Below, piece after piece: positions 8,761 through 17,279 of a DNA stretch of 64,000 bases. The stretch is taken from contig NZ_LT670847.1 in the NCBI RefSeq assembly GCF_900142895.1, positions 1,054,001-1,118,000 of the forward strand, in the 5' to 3' direction. The DNA comes from Vreelandella subglaciescola (GTDB lineage: Bacteria > Pseudomonadota > Gammaproteobacteria > Pseudomonadales > Halomonadaceae). The notes below the pieces were generated by a model. The model was not told the DNA's origin, made no database searches, and saw nothing but the letters and a program-made list of their open reading frames with translations. How positions within the stretch are numbered: position 1 is the first letter of the stretch; each line of letters begins with the position of its first letter. The position numbers were made by a program, and so were the translations under genes.

Positions 8761-9767
8761 CAGTGGCGCTGCGATAGCGGTAGCTTTTTAACCTTGTGCC
8801 CGCAGCCGTGGCACATCTTGCTGCTCGGCAGCCACTGGCTCACTTGCACCAGTTGCCGGCCTGCCCATTCGGCTTTGTAGGTGAGCTGGCGCACAAACTC
8901 GCCCCAGCCCGCATCGCTGATCGACTTGGCCAGCGCCCTATTTTTTATCATGCCGGTGATGTTCAGCGTCTCAACGCAAATAACTTGGTTTTCGTTAATG
9001 AGCGTTCGAGTCGCTTTATGGATGGCATCGCGGCGGCAGTCGGCAATACGGGCATGGAGCCGCGCCACTTTTTGGCGCAGCTTATGGCGATTGTTCGAGC
9101 CCTTTGTCTTCTTGGCCAGGCGGCGTTGTAGGTACGCCAGCTTCGCTTCATAGCGTTTTAGATGACGAGGATTGCCGGACTTCTGGCCGTCCTGGGTGAT
9201 GAACAGATCGGTCAGCCCCAGATCAATACCCACGGTGTTGGGTATGATCGGTAGCGCCTTGGGCGTGAAATCGCACAGGCAGCTAATGAAATAGCGACCG
9301 GCGCGATCTCGTGAAATAGTGATACTGGAGGGTGCGCTGACTAACGGGCGGCTCCAGCGGATCGGCAGCGGCACCTTTGTCTTGGCAATGGTGATTTCGC
9401 CGTCCCGATAACGAAAGGCGGCTTTCGTCAACCGGATCGACTGGCGGCCATCCTTGCACTTAAAGCGCGGATAGCGTGCCTTGAGCTGGGGATTGAAGAA
9501 ATTATCGAACGCGGCTTTTTGATCGCGCAGCGTTTGTTGCAGGATCACGCTGGAAACGTCTTTCAACCAGGGGTGTTCGGCTTTTAGAGCGACCAGCCGT
9601 TTTTCCGCTACCGAATGCGATACGGATTCGTCCCGCTGCTGATAAGCCTCGGTGCGATAATTCAGGGTATTATTCCAGACAAACCGCGCGCACCCGAACG
9701 ACTGTGCTAGCAGCAAAGCCTGCTCGGGGGTGGGATAAAATCGTTCTTTGTAGGCGCGCTTTGTCAT
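8643..9767 (-). CDS. tnpB: TnpB RNA-guided endonuclease (IS200/IS605 family, IS1341 group)
   Basis: A 374-residue TnpB, a compact RuvC-fold nuclease and relative of Cas12 guided by an omega-RNA made from its own 3' end. All three catalytic acids appear intact: D182 in GIDLG, E266 in CVETLN and D348 in DRDINAAN. The C-terminal zinc ribbon is present as CHGCGHK and CEGCGQ. The N-terminal helix-turn-helix domain is complete (KERFYPTPEQ). No tyrosine transposase tnpA is nearby, so this is an orphan element mobilised in trans if at all. Upstream at 9808-9824 a perfect GCACCGC/GCGGTGC hairpin may mark the left end. It lies between DUF1523 and recC. Confidence 0.9.
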   Translation of the reverse strand: MTKRAYKERFYPTPEQALLLAQSFGCARFVWNNTLNYRTEAYQQRDESVSHSVAEKRLVALKAEHPWLKDVSSVILQQTLRDQKAAFDNFFNPQLKARYPRFKCKDGRQSIRLTKAAFRYRDGEITIAKTKVPLPIRWSRPLVSAPSSITISRDRAGRYFISCLCDFTPKALPIIPNTVGIDLGLTDLFITQDGQKSGNPRHLKRYEAKLAYLQRRLAKKTKGSNNRHKLRQKVARLHARIADCRRDAIHKATRTLINENQVICVETLNITGMIKNRALAKSISDAGWGEFVRQLTYKAEWAGRQLVQVSQWLPSSKMCHGCGHKVKKLPLSQRHWHCEGCGQAIDRDINAANNIRTAGLAGLACGATGSGAAA

Positions 9768-9960
9768 ACTGTATATTTATCAGGTATTGATGATCATATC
9801 AAGACAAGCACCGCGTTGCGGTGCGCCCTTATATCACCGCCCGCATTGGGCGATGCTTTACGGGCGATTTGGTAAAGTGGGGCGCTCCGTCCGTTAGGGC
9901 GGAGAGCAGTCACTTATGGCAACATATGCCTTTGCGTTTATGTCCCCGCCGTGAAGGAAT
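9768..9960. repeat. Hairpin-rich segment between tnpB and recC
   Basis: Three fold-back sequences lie here: GCACCGC-GTT-GCGGTGC at 9808-9824, CGCCC/GGGCG near 9837-9851, and CTCCGTCC/GGGCGGAG near 9886-9904. IS605-family elements carry imperfect palindromes at their left ends, so part of this is probably the TnpB element boundary. The rest would hold the recC promoter. No coding sequence is evident. Confidence 0.45.
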
Positions 9961-9966
9961 ACCGCC

Positions 9967-12900
9967 ATGTCGCTGTTTGCCGCCGCCCCGCTAACGCCCG
10001 GCTTTATGGTCGTGCATGCCAATCGCCTGGAAGATTTGCGCGGGCTGGCCATCGAGTGGATGCGCCGCTACCCGCTCGCGCCGCTGGAAAACGAAACCTT
10101 GTTGGTCCAGAGCAACGGCATTGGCCAGTGGCTGAAACTGGCGCTGGCGGCGGACCCCAGTGAGGGCGGTGCGGGCATCGCCGCCGCGCTCGACGTCACC
10201 CTGCCCGCACGTTTTTTGTGGCAGTCCTACCGCACGGTGCTTTCGCATTCGACAAGCGACGCTTCCTCGACAGGCGATACCCACGCCGTTCCCGAAACGT
10301 CGCCGTTTGATAAATCACGACTGGTGTGGCGACTGCTGCGCCTGCTGCCGGCGCTTGCCGGCCAATCGGTTTTTGCGCCGCTGGCGCGCTTTCTCGATGT
10401 CGACCGCGAACAGCGCAAACACTACCAGCTGGCCGAGCGGCTGGCTGACCTGTTCGACCAGTATCAGGTCTATCGCGCCGACTGGCTCGACGCCTGGGCG
10501 CAGGGCGACGACGTGCTGATTACCGCTCGGGGCGAAGCGCAGCCGCTGGCCGAGCACCAGCGCTGGCAGCCGGCGCTATGGCGGGCGCTGCGCGACGACG
10601 TCGCTGCCACCCAGGGCGACAGCGGACTGACCAGCAGCCGCGCTGAGGTGCACCGGCGCTTTCTCAAAGCGGCCCAGGCCTTGACCCCCGACAACCGCCC
10701 GCCGGAGTTGCCGCGCCGGCTGATCATTTTCGGTATTTCGTCGCTGCCCCAGCAAACCCTTGAGGCACTGGCGGCGCTGTCGCGCTGCTGCCAGGTGGTG
10801 CTCTGCGTGCACAACCCCTGTCAGTTTTACTGGGCCGATATCATCGAGCACAAGGACTTGCTGCGCGCCACGCGTCACCGCCAGTCGCGCAAGGCCAGCA
10901 TGCCCGGTGAACTGGATGTGCTCGGCACCAACGACGCCGACGGCGCGCTGCACCTTCACGCCCAGCCGCTGCTCGCCGCCTGGGGCAAGCAGGGGCGCGA
11001 CTACCTGCGCCTGCTCGACGAACACGACGACACCGGCGACTACCAGCGCTTATTCGAACAGCAGGCGCTACGCATCGATATCTTCGAGCCGTTCAGCGAT
11101 CCGCAAACGCCGCGTCTGCTCAACCAGCTGCAGGACGACATTCGCGAACTGCGCCCGCTGGGCGAAACCCAGTCCCACTGGCCGGCAGTCGACGCCGAGG
11201 ACGACGATTCCATTGTGTTTCACGTCGCCCACGGCGCCCAGCGCGAAGTCGAGATTCTCCACGACCAGCTGCTCGCCGCGTTCAGCGCCGACCCTTCCCT
11301 GCGCCCGCGCGATGTTATCGTCATGGTGCCCGATATTGACCGCTACGCGCCGCACATCCAGGCGGTATTCGGCCAGTACCCGCAGAGCGATGCTCGCCAT
11401 ATTCCCTTCACGCTGTCGGATCAGGCCAGCCGCCAGCGCCAGCCGCTAATGATCGCGCTGGAAAAGCTGCTGCGCCTGTCCGAGCTGCGCGTCTCGGTCA
11501 GCGACGTGCTGGAACTGCTCGACGTGCCGGCGCTGCGCCAGCGTTTCGGGCTTACCGAGCACGACCTGCCGATACTCGCGCGCTGGATAGAAGGCGCGGG
11601 CATTCGCTGGGGGCTGAACGCCGCCCAGCGCGAACGCCTTGATTTACCCCAAGGGCTTGACCAGAACACCTGGGCTTTCGGCCTGCGCCGCCTGCTGCTG
11701 GGCTACGCTACCGGCAGCGCCGAGCGCTGGCAGGGTATCGAGCCCTACGACGATATCGGCGGGCTTGACGCCGCACTTGCCGGCCCGCTCGCCGCCCTGC
11801 TGGAAAAGCTCGAAGAGACCTGGGCGACGTTTTGCCAGCCCACCGACGCCGCCAGCTGGGTCACGCGCCTGCGCACCCTGCTGGACACCTTCTTTCTTAC
11901 CGACGACGCCCAGGAAAGCGCGCTGTTGGCCCGGCTCGAAAGCGGCCTTGAGCAGCTTTTTGACAGCACCCGGGAAGCCCAACTCAATGCGCCGCTGCCG
12001 CTTTCCATGGTACGCGAACACTGGCTTTCGCAAATTGACGAGCACAGCCTTTCCCAGCGCTTTCTCGCCGGCGCGGTCAACTGCGCCACGCTGATGCCCA
12101 TGCGCGCCATCCCGTTCAAGCGCGTGTGCCTGCTGGGCATGAACGACGGCGAATACCCGCGCTCCCAGCCGCCGCTGGACTTTGACCTGATGGGCAACGA
12201 CTACCGTCCGGGCGACCGCTCAAGGCGCGAAGACGACCGCTACCTGTTTCTCGAGGCGATGCTCTCCGCACGCGAGCAGTTCTACCTCAGCTGGGTGGGG
12301 CGCAGCCAGGTCGACAACGCGCCGCTGGCGCCATCGGTGCTGGTCGGCCAGCTTCGCGACCACCTGGCCGCCGGCTGGAAAAGTACAGCGAGCGAGCTCT
12401 CCTTGCTCGAAGAACTCACCGTCGAGCACCCGCTGCAGCCGTTCAGCCGCGCCTATTTTCAGCAAGCGGCCGACGCCCGGCTATTCACCTATGCGTACGA
12501 ATGGCGCGACGTTCATGCAGGGCGCGACGCTCAGGCACCGCGTTTGCCGGAGAACGCGTCTGGCACCAAGCTCGCTGCCCCCGGCCAGGATGCGCCCGTT
12601 GAGCTTTCGCTAATGCAGCTCAGCCGCTTTTTGCGCGAGCCGGCCAAGGCGTTTTTCAACGCCCGCTTAGGTGTCTACTTTGAGCCGGAAGCCGTCGCCG
12701 AGCTCGATAGCGAGCCCTTCACCCTGGACGGGCTGCAAAACTGGCAGCTGCAAGACCGCCTGATTGCCGCCCAGCGCCGCGCCGTGGATCGCGGCGAGCC
12801 GCGAATTGATGCGCTGCACGCCACGCTCGAGCGTTTTTCCGGGCAGGGCGTGCTCGCGCTTGGCGCCTTTGGCGAGCGCATGCGCGAGGCGCTGGCCGAA

Positions 12901-13599
12901 CCCATGGAGCCGCTGTTTGACGCCTACGTTCAATCGCTCGATGAATGGCCCATCGCCGTTGACGCCGGCCTCGCCGTGCATCACGCAGTGGAGCACAACG
13001 GCGCTAACCTCGTGCTCGACGAATGGCTGGGCGAGCTGCGCCAAAGCGCCGCCGGCGAGCGCTGTCGACTGATTCTTTTCAGCTCGAGCCTGATCAGCAA
13101 GGGCAAATACCGCTGGGACCAGCTGCTGCGGCCCTGGGTCGCGCACCTAGCCGGTAACCTAGATGCCCCCATGACCACCCAGCTGCTTTCCAAGGCCGGC
13201 CACGTGCGCCTTGAGCCGCTGGGCGCCAATGAGGCCCGCGCCCGTCTCGACACACTGATGCGCCTCTGGCAAGACGGCATGACCGCGCCGCTGCCGCTGG
13301 CCCCGCTGGCGGGTTTCGCCTGGCTGGGCAAAGACGGCACGGCAGACAGCGGCACGGAAAGCGCCGCCTACGCGGCCGCCCGCCAGGCCTATGAAAGCGG
13401 CTACCAATATACCGGCGAGGCCCAGCGCAGCGCGTACTTGACGCACCAGTGGCCCGATTTTGCGCGGCTTTACAGCGCCCAGAGCGCACACGGCCACACC
13501 TTCGCCCGCCTGGCTGAGACGCTTTATGCCCCGCTTTACGCCCACGTCAAAAGCAAGCAGGGCTCGTCACAACAGGACTCGTCAGGAGGCACGCCATGA
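9967..13599 (+). CDS. recC: Exodeoxyribonuclease V gamma subunit RecC
   Basis: The RecC subunit of RecBCD, the helicase-nuclease that processes double-strand breaks and recognises Chi. It has 1210 residues, somewhat longer than the E. coli protein (about 1120). It begins with the typical MSLFAAAPLTPGFMVVHANR and contains the RecC landmarks NGIGQWLK, FGISSLPQQ and MNDGEYPRS. It has helicase-like folds but, as expected for RecC, no functional Walker A motif. It is the first gene of recC-recB-recD, the Pseudomonas-type order; the stop overlaps the recB start (ATGA at 13596-13599), indicating translational coupling. Confidence 0.95.
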   Translation: MSLFAAAPLTPGFMVVHANRLEDLRGLAIEWMRRYPLAPLENETLLVQSNGIGQWLKLALAADPSEGGAGIAAALDVTLPARFLWQSYRTVLSHSTSDASSTGDTHAVPETSPFDKSRLVWRLLRLLPALAGQSVFAPLARFLDVDREQRKHYQLAERLADLFDQYQVYRADWLDAWAQGDDVLITARGEAQPLAEHQRWQPALWRALRDDVAATQGDSGLTSSRAEVHRRFLKAAQALTPDNRPPELPRRLIIFGISSLPQQTLEALAALSRCCQVVLCVHNPCQFYWADIIEHKDLLRATRHRQSRKASMPGELDVLGTNDADGALHLHAQPLLAAWGKQGRDYLRLLDEHDDTGDYQRLFEQQALRIDIFEPFSDPQTPRLLNQLQDDIRELRPLGETQSHWPAVDAEDDDSIVFHVAHGAQREVEILHDQLLAAFSADPSLRPRDVIVMVPDIDRYAPHIQAVFGQYPQSDARHIPFTLSDQASRQRQPLMIALEKLLRLSELRVSVSDVLELLDVPALRQRFGLTEHDLPILARWIEGAGIRWGLNAAQRERLDLPQGLDQNTWAFGLRRLLLGYATGSAERWQGIEPYDDIGGLDAALAGPLAALLEKLEETWATFCQPTDAASWVTRLRTLLDTFFLTDDAQESALLARLESGLEQLFDSTREAQLNAPLPLSMVREHWLSQIDEHSLSQRFLAGAVNCATLMPMRAIPFKRVCLLGMNDGEYPRSQPPLDFDLMGNDYRPGDRSRREDDRYLFLEAMLSAREQFYLSWVGRSQVDNAPLAPSVLVGQLRDHLAAGWKSTASELSLLEELTVEHPLQPFSRAYFQQAADARLFTYAYEWRDVHAGRDAQAPRLPENASGTKLAAPGQDAPVELSLMQLSRFLREPAKAFFNARLGVYFEPEAVAELDSEPFTLDGLQNWQLQDRLIAAQRRAVDRGEPRIDALHATLERFSGQGVLALGAFGERMREALAEPMEPLFDAYVQSLDEWPIAVDAGLAVHHAVEHNGANLVLDEWLGELRQSAAGERCRLILFSSSLISKGKYRWDQLLRPWVAHLAGNLDAPMTTQLLSKAGHVRLEPLGANEARARLDTLMRLWQDGMTAPLPLAPLAGFAWLGKDGTADSGTESAAYAAARQAYESGYQYTGEAQRSAYLTHQWPDFARLYSAQSAHGHTFARLAETLYAPLYAHVKSKQGSSQQDSSGGTP

Positions 13600-16500
13600 G
13601 CGCCGCTACGCTAAATCCGCTAACGCTGCCGCTACACGGCAGCCGCCTGATTGAAGCCAGCGCCGGTACCGGCAAGACGTTCACCATTGCGCTGCTCTAC
13701 GTGCGCCTGGTGCTGGGCGGGCAGCACCGCGACGACGCCACCGCTTTCGTGCGCCCGCTAACGCCGCCGGAAATCCTCGTGGTGACCTTTACCAACGCCG
13801 CCACCCAGGAGCTGCGCGAACGGATTCGCCACCGGCTGGTGGAAGCCGCCGAGGCGTTTCTCGACGGCACGAATGCAAGCCCCCACGACAGCCTGCTGCT
13901 CGACCTGCGCAGCCAATACGCCAGCAACACCTGGACGGCCTGCGCACGCCGGCTCGCACTGGCCGCCGAATGGATGGACGAAGCGGCGGTATCCACCATC
14001 CACAGCTGGTGCTATCGCATGCTGCGCGAGCACGCCTTTGATAGCGGCAGCCTGTTCTCGCTCGACCTGGAAAACGACCAGAGCGAGCTTGAACAAGACG
14101 TGGTGCGCGACTACTGGCGCTGCTTTTACTACCCGCTCGACGCCGATTCGCTGGGCAGCATTACCGCCTGCTGGAAATCCCCCTATGCGCTACACCAGAC
14201 GCTGCGCGGCCTGCTGAGTGAGAGCGAAGCGCTGGGCGAGGCGCCGCCGCCCGCCGACACCCTCGCCCACGCCCGCGAAAAGCGCGCGGCGATGCTTGCC
14301 GAGCTGAAAGCGCCGTGGCCAGCGATGCTCGAGACGCTGGTGCCAGAACTAGAAGACGCCGCCCAGCGCAAAGCCTTCAAAGGCCAGAGCTTCAACGCCA
14401 AAAGCCGTACCAACTGGCTCGGCGCGCTGCGCGAGTGGAGCCAGAGCGACGCCGACCGCCCGGCGCTGACGCCCGCCGCCTGGAAACGCATGACGCCCGA
14501 CGGCATGGCTGCTATCTGGAAAGACGGCGAGCCGCCCTGTCCCGAGGTGTGGGCAGCGTTAGCAGCGCTTCCCGCCGCGCTTGATGCGCTGCCCGAGCCC
14601 CGCCACGACCTGCTGATTCACGCCGTAAAGTGGTGTCGCGCGCGCCTTGAAGGCGAGCAGGAACGCCGCGCCGAAATGGGCCCCAATGACCTGCTTACCC
14701 ACCTCGATCGCGCGCTAAAAGGCCCCAACCGCGACGCACTTGCCGCGCAGATTCAGCGCCAGTTTCCGGTCGCGCTGATCGACGAGTTTCAGGACACCGA
14801 CCCGGTGCAGTACCGCATTTTTAATGCGGTCTACGACATCGCCACGCCGCGCCGCGACACCGCCATCATGCTGATTGGCGACCCCAAACAGGCGATTTAC
14901 GCCTTTCGCGGGGCGGATATTTACACCTACCTGCAGGCGCGCCGCGACACCGACGGCCGCCACCTCACCCTGGGCAAGAACTTCCGCTCGAGCGAGCCGA
15001 TGATCGTGGCGGTTAACCACTGTTTCAGCTACGCCGACGCCCAAGACGCCGGCGCGTTTCTGTTCCGCGACGGTGACGACAACCCGCTGCCGTTCAACCC
15101 GGTAGACGCCAAAGGCCGCCCCGAGCAGCTGACTCTTAACGACGAAGCGCTGCCGGCGATGACGTTTTGGCAGTTAGACAGCGACGACGGCAAACCGCTG
15201 TCCAAAACCGCCTACCAAGCCGGCATGGCCGAGCGCTGCGCCTCACGCATGGTCGCGCTGCTCAACGCCGGAGAGCAGCGCAGGGCCGGCTTTACCCGAG
15301 AGCAAACGCTCACTCCGCTGAAGCCGTCGGACATGGCGGTGCTGGTCAACGGCCTGCAGGAAGCCCGCGCGATCCGCCAGGCGCTTTCTCGCCGCGGGGT
15401 GAAAAGCGTGTACCTGTCCGACCGCGACAAGGTGTTTGGCTCGCCCATCGCCGCGCAGGTCGAGCACTGGCTGGCCGCCTGTAGCGAGCCTTTAGCCAGC
15501 TCGCGCCGGGCACAGGCGCGCCTGCGCGCCGCCCTTGCCACCCCGGCGCTGGGTCTTGGCCTTGATGAGCTTGAGCGCCTCAATCAAGACGAGCTTGCCT
15601 GGGAGGCCAAGGTCGAGCAGTTCAGCCGCTACCATCAGCTCTGGCAGTATCGCGGCGTGCTGCCGCTGCTGCGCCGGATGATGGTCGATTTTGCCATTCC
15701 TTCGCGCCTGCTGGGCAGAGGCAGCGACGGTCACCAGAGCGACGACGGTGAGCGCTTGCTAACCGACCTTTTGCACTTGGGCGAGCTCTTGCAGCAGGCA
15801 AGCCAGGAGCTTGACGGCGAGCACGCGCTGCTGCGCTTTCTCAGCGAAGCTATTGCCGACCCCGAAGGCCACGGCGACAGCCACCGGCTGCGGCTGGAAA
15901 GCGACGCCGATCTGGTCAAGGTGGTGACCATTCACAAATCCAAGGGGCTTGAGTATCCGCTGGTGTTTCTGCCGTTTATTAGCAGCCACCGCCCGGTCAA
16001 ACCCGACGACGTACCGCTGCGCTGGCACGATGCCAACGGCGCACCCAAGCTTAGCCTGAACGTGGACGACGCCATCCTCGCCACGGCCGACCGCGAACGC
16101 CTCGGCGAAGACATGCGCAAGCTTTACGTCGCCCTGACCCGCGCCCGCCACGCCGTGTGGCTGGGCATCGCGCCGCTGAAAGAGAGCGAAAATAGCGCCA
16201 TCGGGCACCTGCTGGCGGGCAGCACATTGGCAGAGCTGGCGAATAGCGGCCCCGTCACCCTGGAACCCGCCCCCGAGGCCACCGTTGAGGCTTTTACCCC
16301 GCCGGCAGAAACGTCCCCGCTGGGCCACGCCCGCACACCTAAGCGGCGAGCCAAAGAGCACTGGTGGATTGCCAGTTATTCGGCTCTGACGCTTTCGGGC
16401 GCGCTGACCGGCAGCACAACATTGGCCGCCGCCGAGCCCACTACCGCCCGTGAAGCCACCGCGCTTGAAGTGCTGGACGAGCCCCAGGATACCCTCGCCG

Positions 16501-17279
16501 ACACCGCCGAGACGTTTCATCTGCACCGCTTCCCGCGCGGCCCCGGCCCCGGCACATTTTTACACGGGCTACTGGAATGGGCCGGCCGCGAGGGCTTTGC
16601 CACGGCGGTCAGCGACACCCCCGCCCGCGATGACATGCTGCACCGGCGCGTGCAGCTGCGCGGCTGGCAAACCTGGCAACCCGAGCTTTCGGGGTGGCTT
16701 GCCGCCCTGCTCGAAGCCCCCTTTCCGCTGCCCGGTACGCCGTCGCCCGTCGCGCTTACAGAGCTCGAGCAGTATCAGGTCGAGCTCGAGTTCTGGTTTG
16801 CCGCCGGCCGCGTGGATACCCGCGCGCTTGATGCCATCGTCAGCGAGCACTTACTCCCCGGGGTCGAACGCCCGGCGCTCGAGCGCGACACGCTCAACGG
16901 CATGCTCAAGGGCTTTATCGACCTGGCGTTCGCGCATCGGGGGCGCTATTACGTGCTCGACTGGAAATCCAACTACCTCGGCGCAAATGATGACGCCTAC
17001 ACCCCCGAGGCCATGCGTCGGGCGCTGCTGGAAAAACGCTACGACGTTCAGGCCGCGCTTTATCTGCTGGCCATGCATCGATTGCTCAAGGCGCGCCTGC
17101 CCGACTACGCGCCCGAGCAGCACCTGGGCGGCTCGATGACCGTATTTCTGCGCGGCAGCCGCACACCAGCGCGCGGCGTTCACGCCGAGCCCGCCACCGC
17201 CGCGCTGGTTAACGCCTTGGACGACCTGTTCGCCGGCATCCCCACGCCCCACAAGACGCCGCAGGAGGTCACTTCATGA
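13596..17279 (+). CDS. recB: Exodeoxyribonuclease V beta subunit RecB
   Basis: A 1227-residue UvrD-like 3'-5' helicase with a C-terminal nuclease. Walker A is ASAGTGKT at residues 21-28; further helicase motifs include IDEFQDTDPVQYR (motif II), GDPKQAIYAFRGAD (motif III) and VTIHKSKGLEYPLVFLP (motif V), then LYVALTRAR (motif VI). The C-terminal nuclease motif appears near residues 1105-1125 as FIDLAF and DWKSN, giving the metal-binding Asp residues and Lys. Overlaps recC and recD by four bases each. Confidence 0.96.
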   Translation: MSAATLNPLTLPLHGSRLIEASAGTGKTFTIALLYVRLVLGGQHRDDATAFVRPLTPPEILVVTFTNAATQELRERIRHRLVEAAEAFLDGTNASPHDSLLLDLRSQYASNTWTACARRLALAAEWMDEAAVSTIHSWCYRMLREHAFDSGSLFSLDLENDQSELEQDVVRDYWRCFYYPLDADSLGSITACWKSPYALHQTLRGLLSESEALGEAPPPADTLAHAREKRAAMLAELKAPWPAMLETLVPELEDAAQRKAFKGQSFNAKSRTNWLGALREWSQSDADRPALTPAAWKRMTPDGMAAIWKDGEPPCPEVWAALAALPAALDALPEPRHDLLIHAVKWCRARLEGEQERRAEMGPNDLLTHLDRALKGPNRDALAAQIQRQFPVALIDEFQDTDPVQYRIFNAVYDIATPRRDTAIMLIGDPKQAIYAFRGADIYTYLQARRDTDGRHLTLGKNFRSSEPMIVAVNHCFSYADAQDAGAFLFRDGDDNPLPFNPVDAKGRPEQLTLNDEALPAMTFWQLDSDDGKPLSKTAYQAGMAERCASRMVALLNAGEQRRAGFTREQTLTPLKPSDMAVLVNGLQEARAIRQALSRRGVKSVYLSDRDKVFGSPIAAQVEHWLAACSEPLASSRRAQARLRAALATPALGLGLDELERLNQDELAWEAKVEQFSRYHQLWQYRGVLPLLRRMMVDFAIPSRLLGRGSDGHQSDDGERLLTDLLHLGELLQQASQELDGEHALLRFLSEAIADPEGHGDSHRLRLESDADLVKVVTIHKSKGLEYPLVFLPFISSHRPVKPDDVPLRWHDANGAPKLSLNVDDAILATADRERLGEDMRKLYVALTRARHAVWLGIAPLKESENSAIGHLLAGSTLAELANSGPVTLEPAPEATVEAFTPPAETSPLGHARTPKRRAKEHWWIASYSALTLSGALTGSTTLAAAEPTTAREATALEVLDEPQDTLADTAETFHLHRFPRGPGPGTFLHGLLEWAGREGFATAVSDTPARDDMLHRRVQLRGWQTWQPELSGWLAALLEAPFPLPGTPSPVALTELEQYQVELEFWFAAGRVDTRALDAIVSEHLLPGVERPALERDTLNGMLKGFIDLAFAHRGRYYVLDWKSNYLGANDDAYTPEAMRRALLEKRYDVQAALYLLAMHRLLKARLPDYAPEQHLGGSMTVFLRGSRTPARGVHAEPATAALVNALDDLFAGIPTPHKTPQEVTS

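Noticed and set aside
9787..9802. TTGAT...ATCAA dyad near the TnpB left end, resembling an FNR box
   Set aside because: The spacer is six bases instead of four, so it does not fit the FNR consensus.
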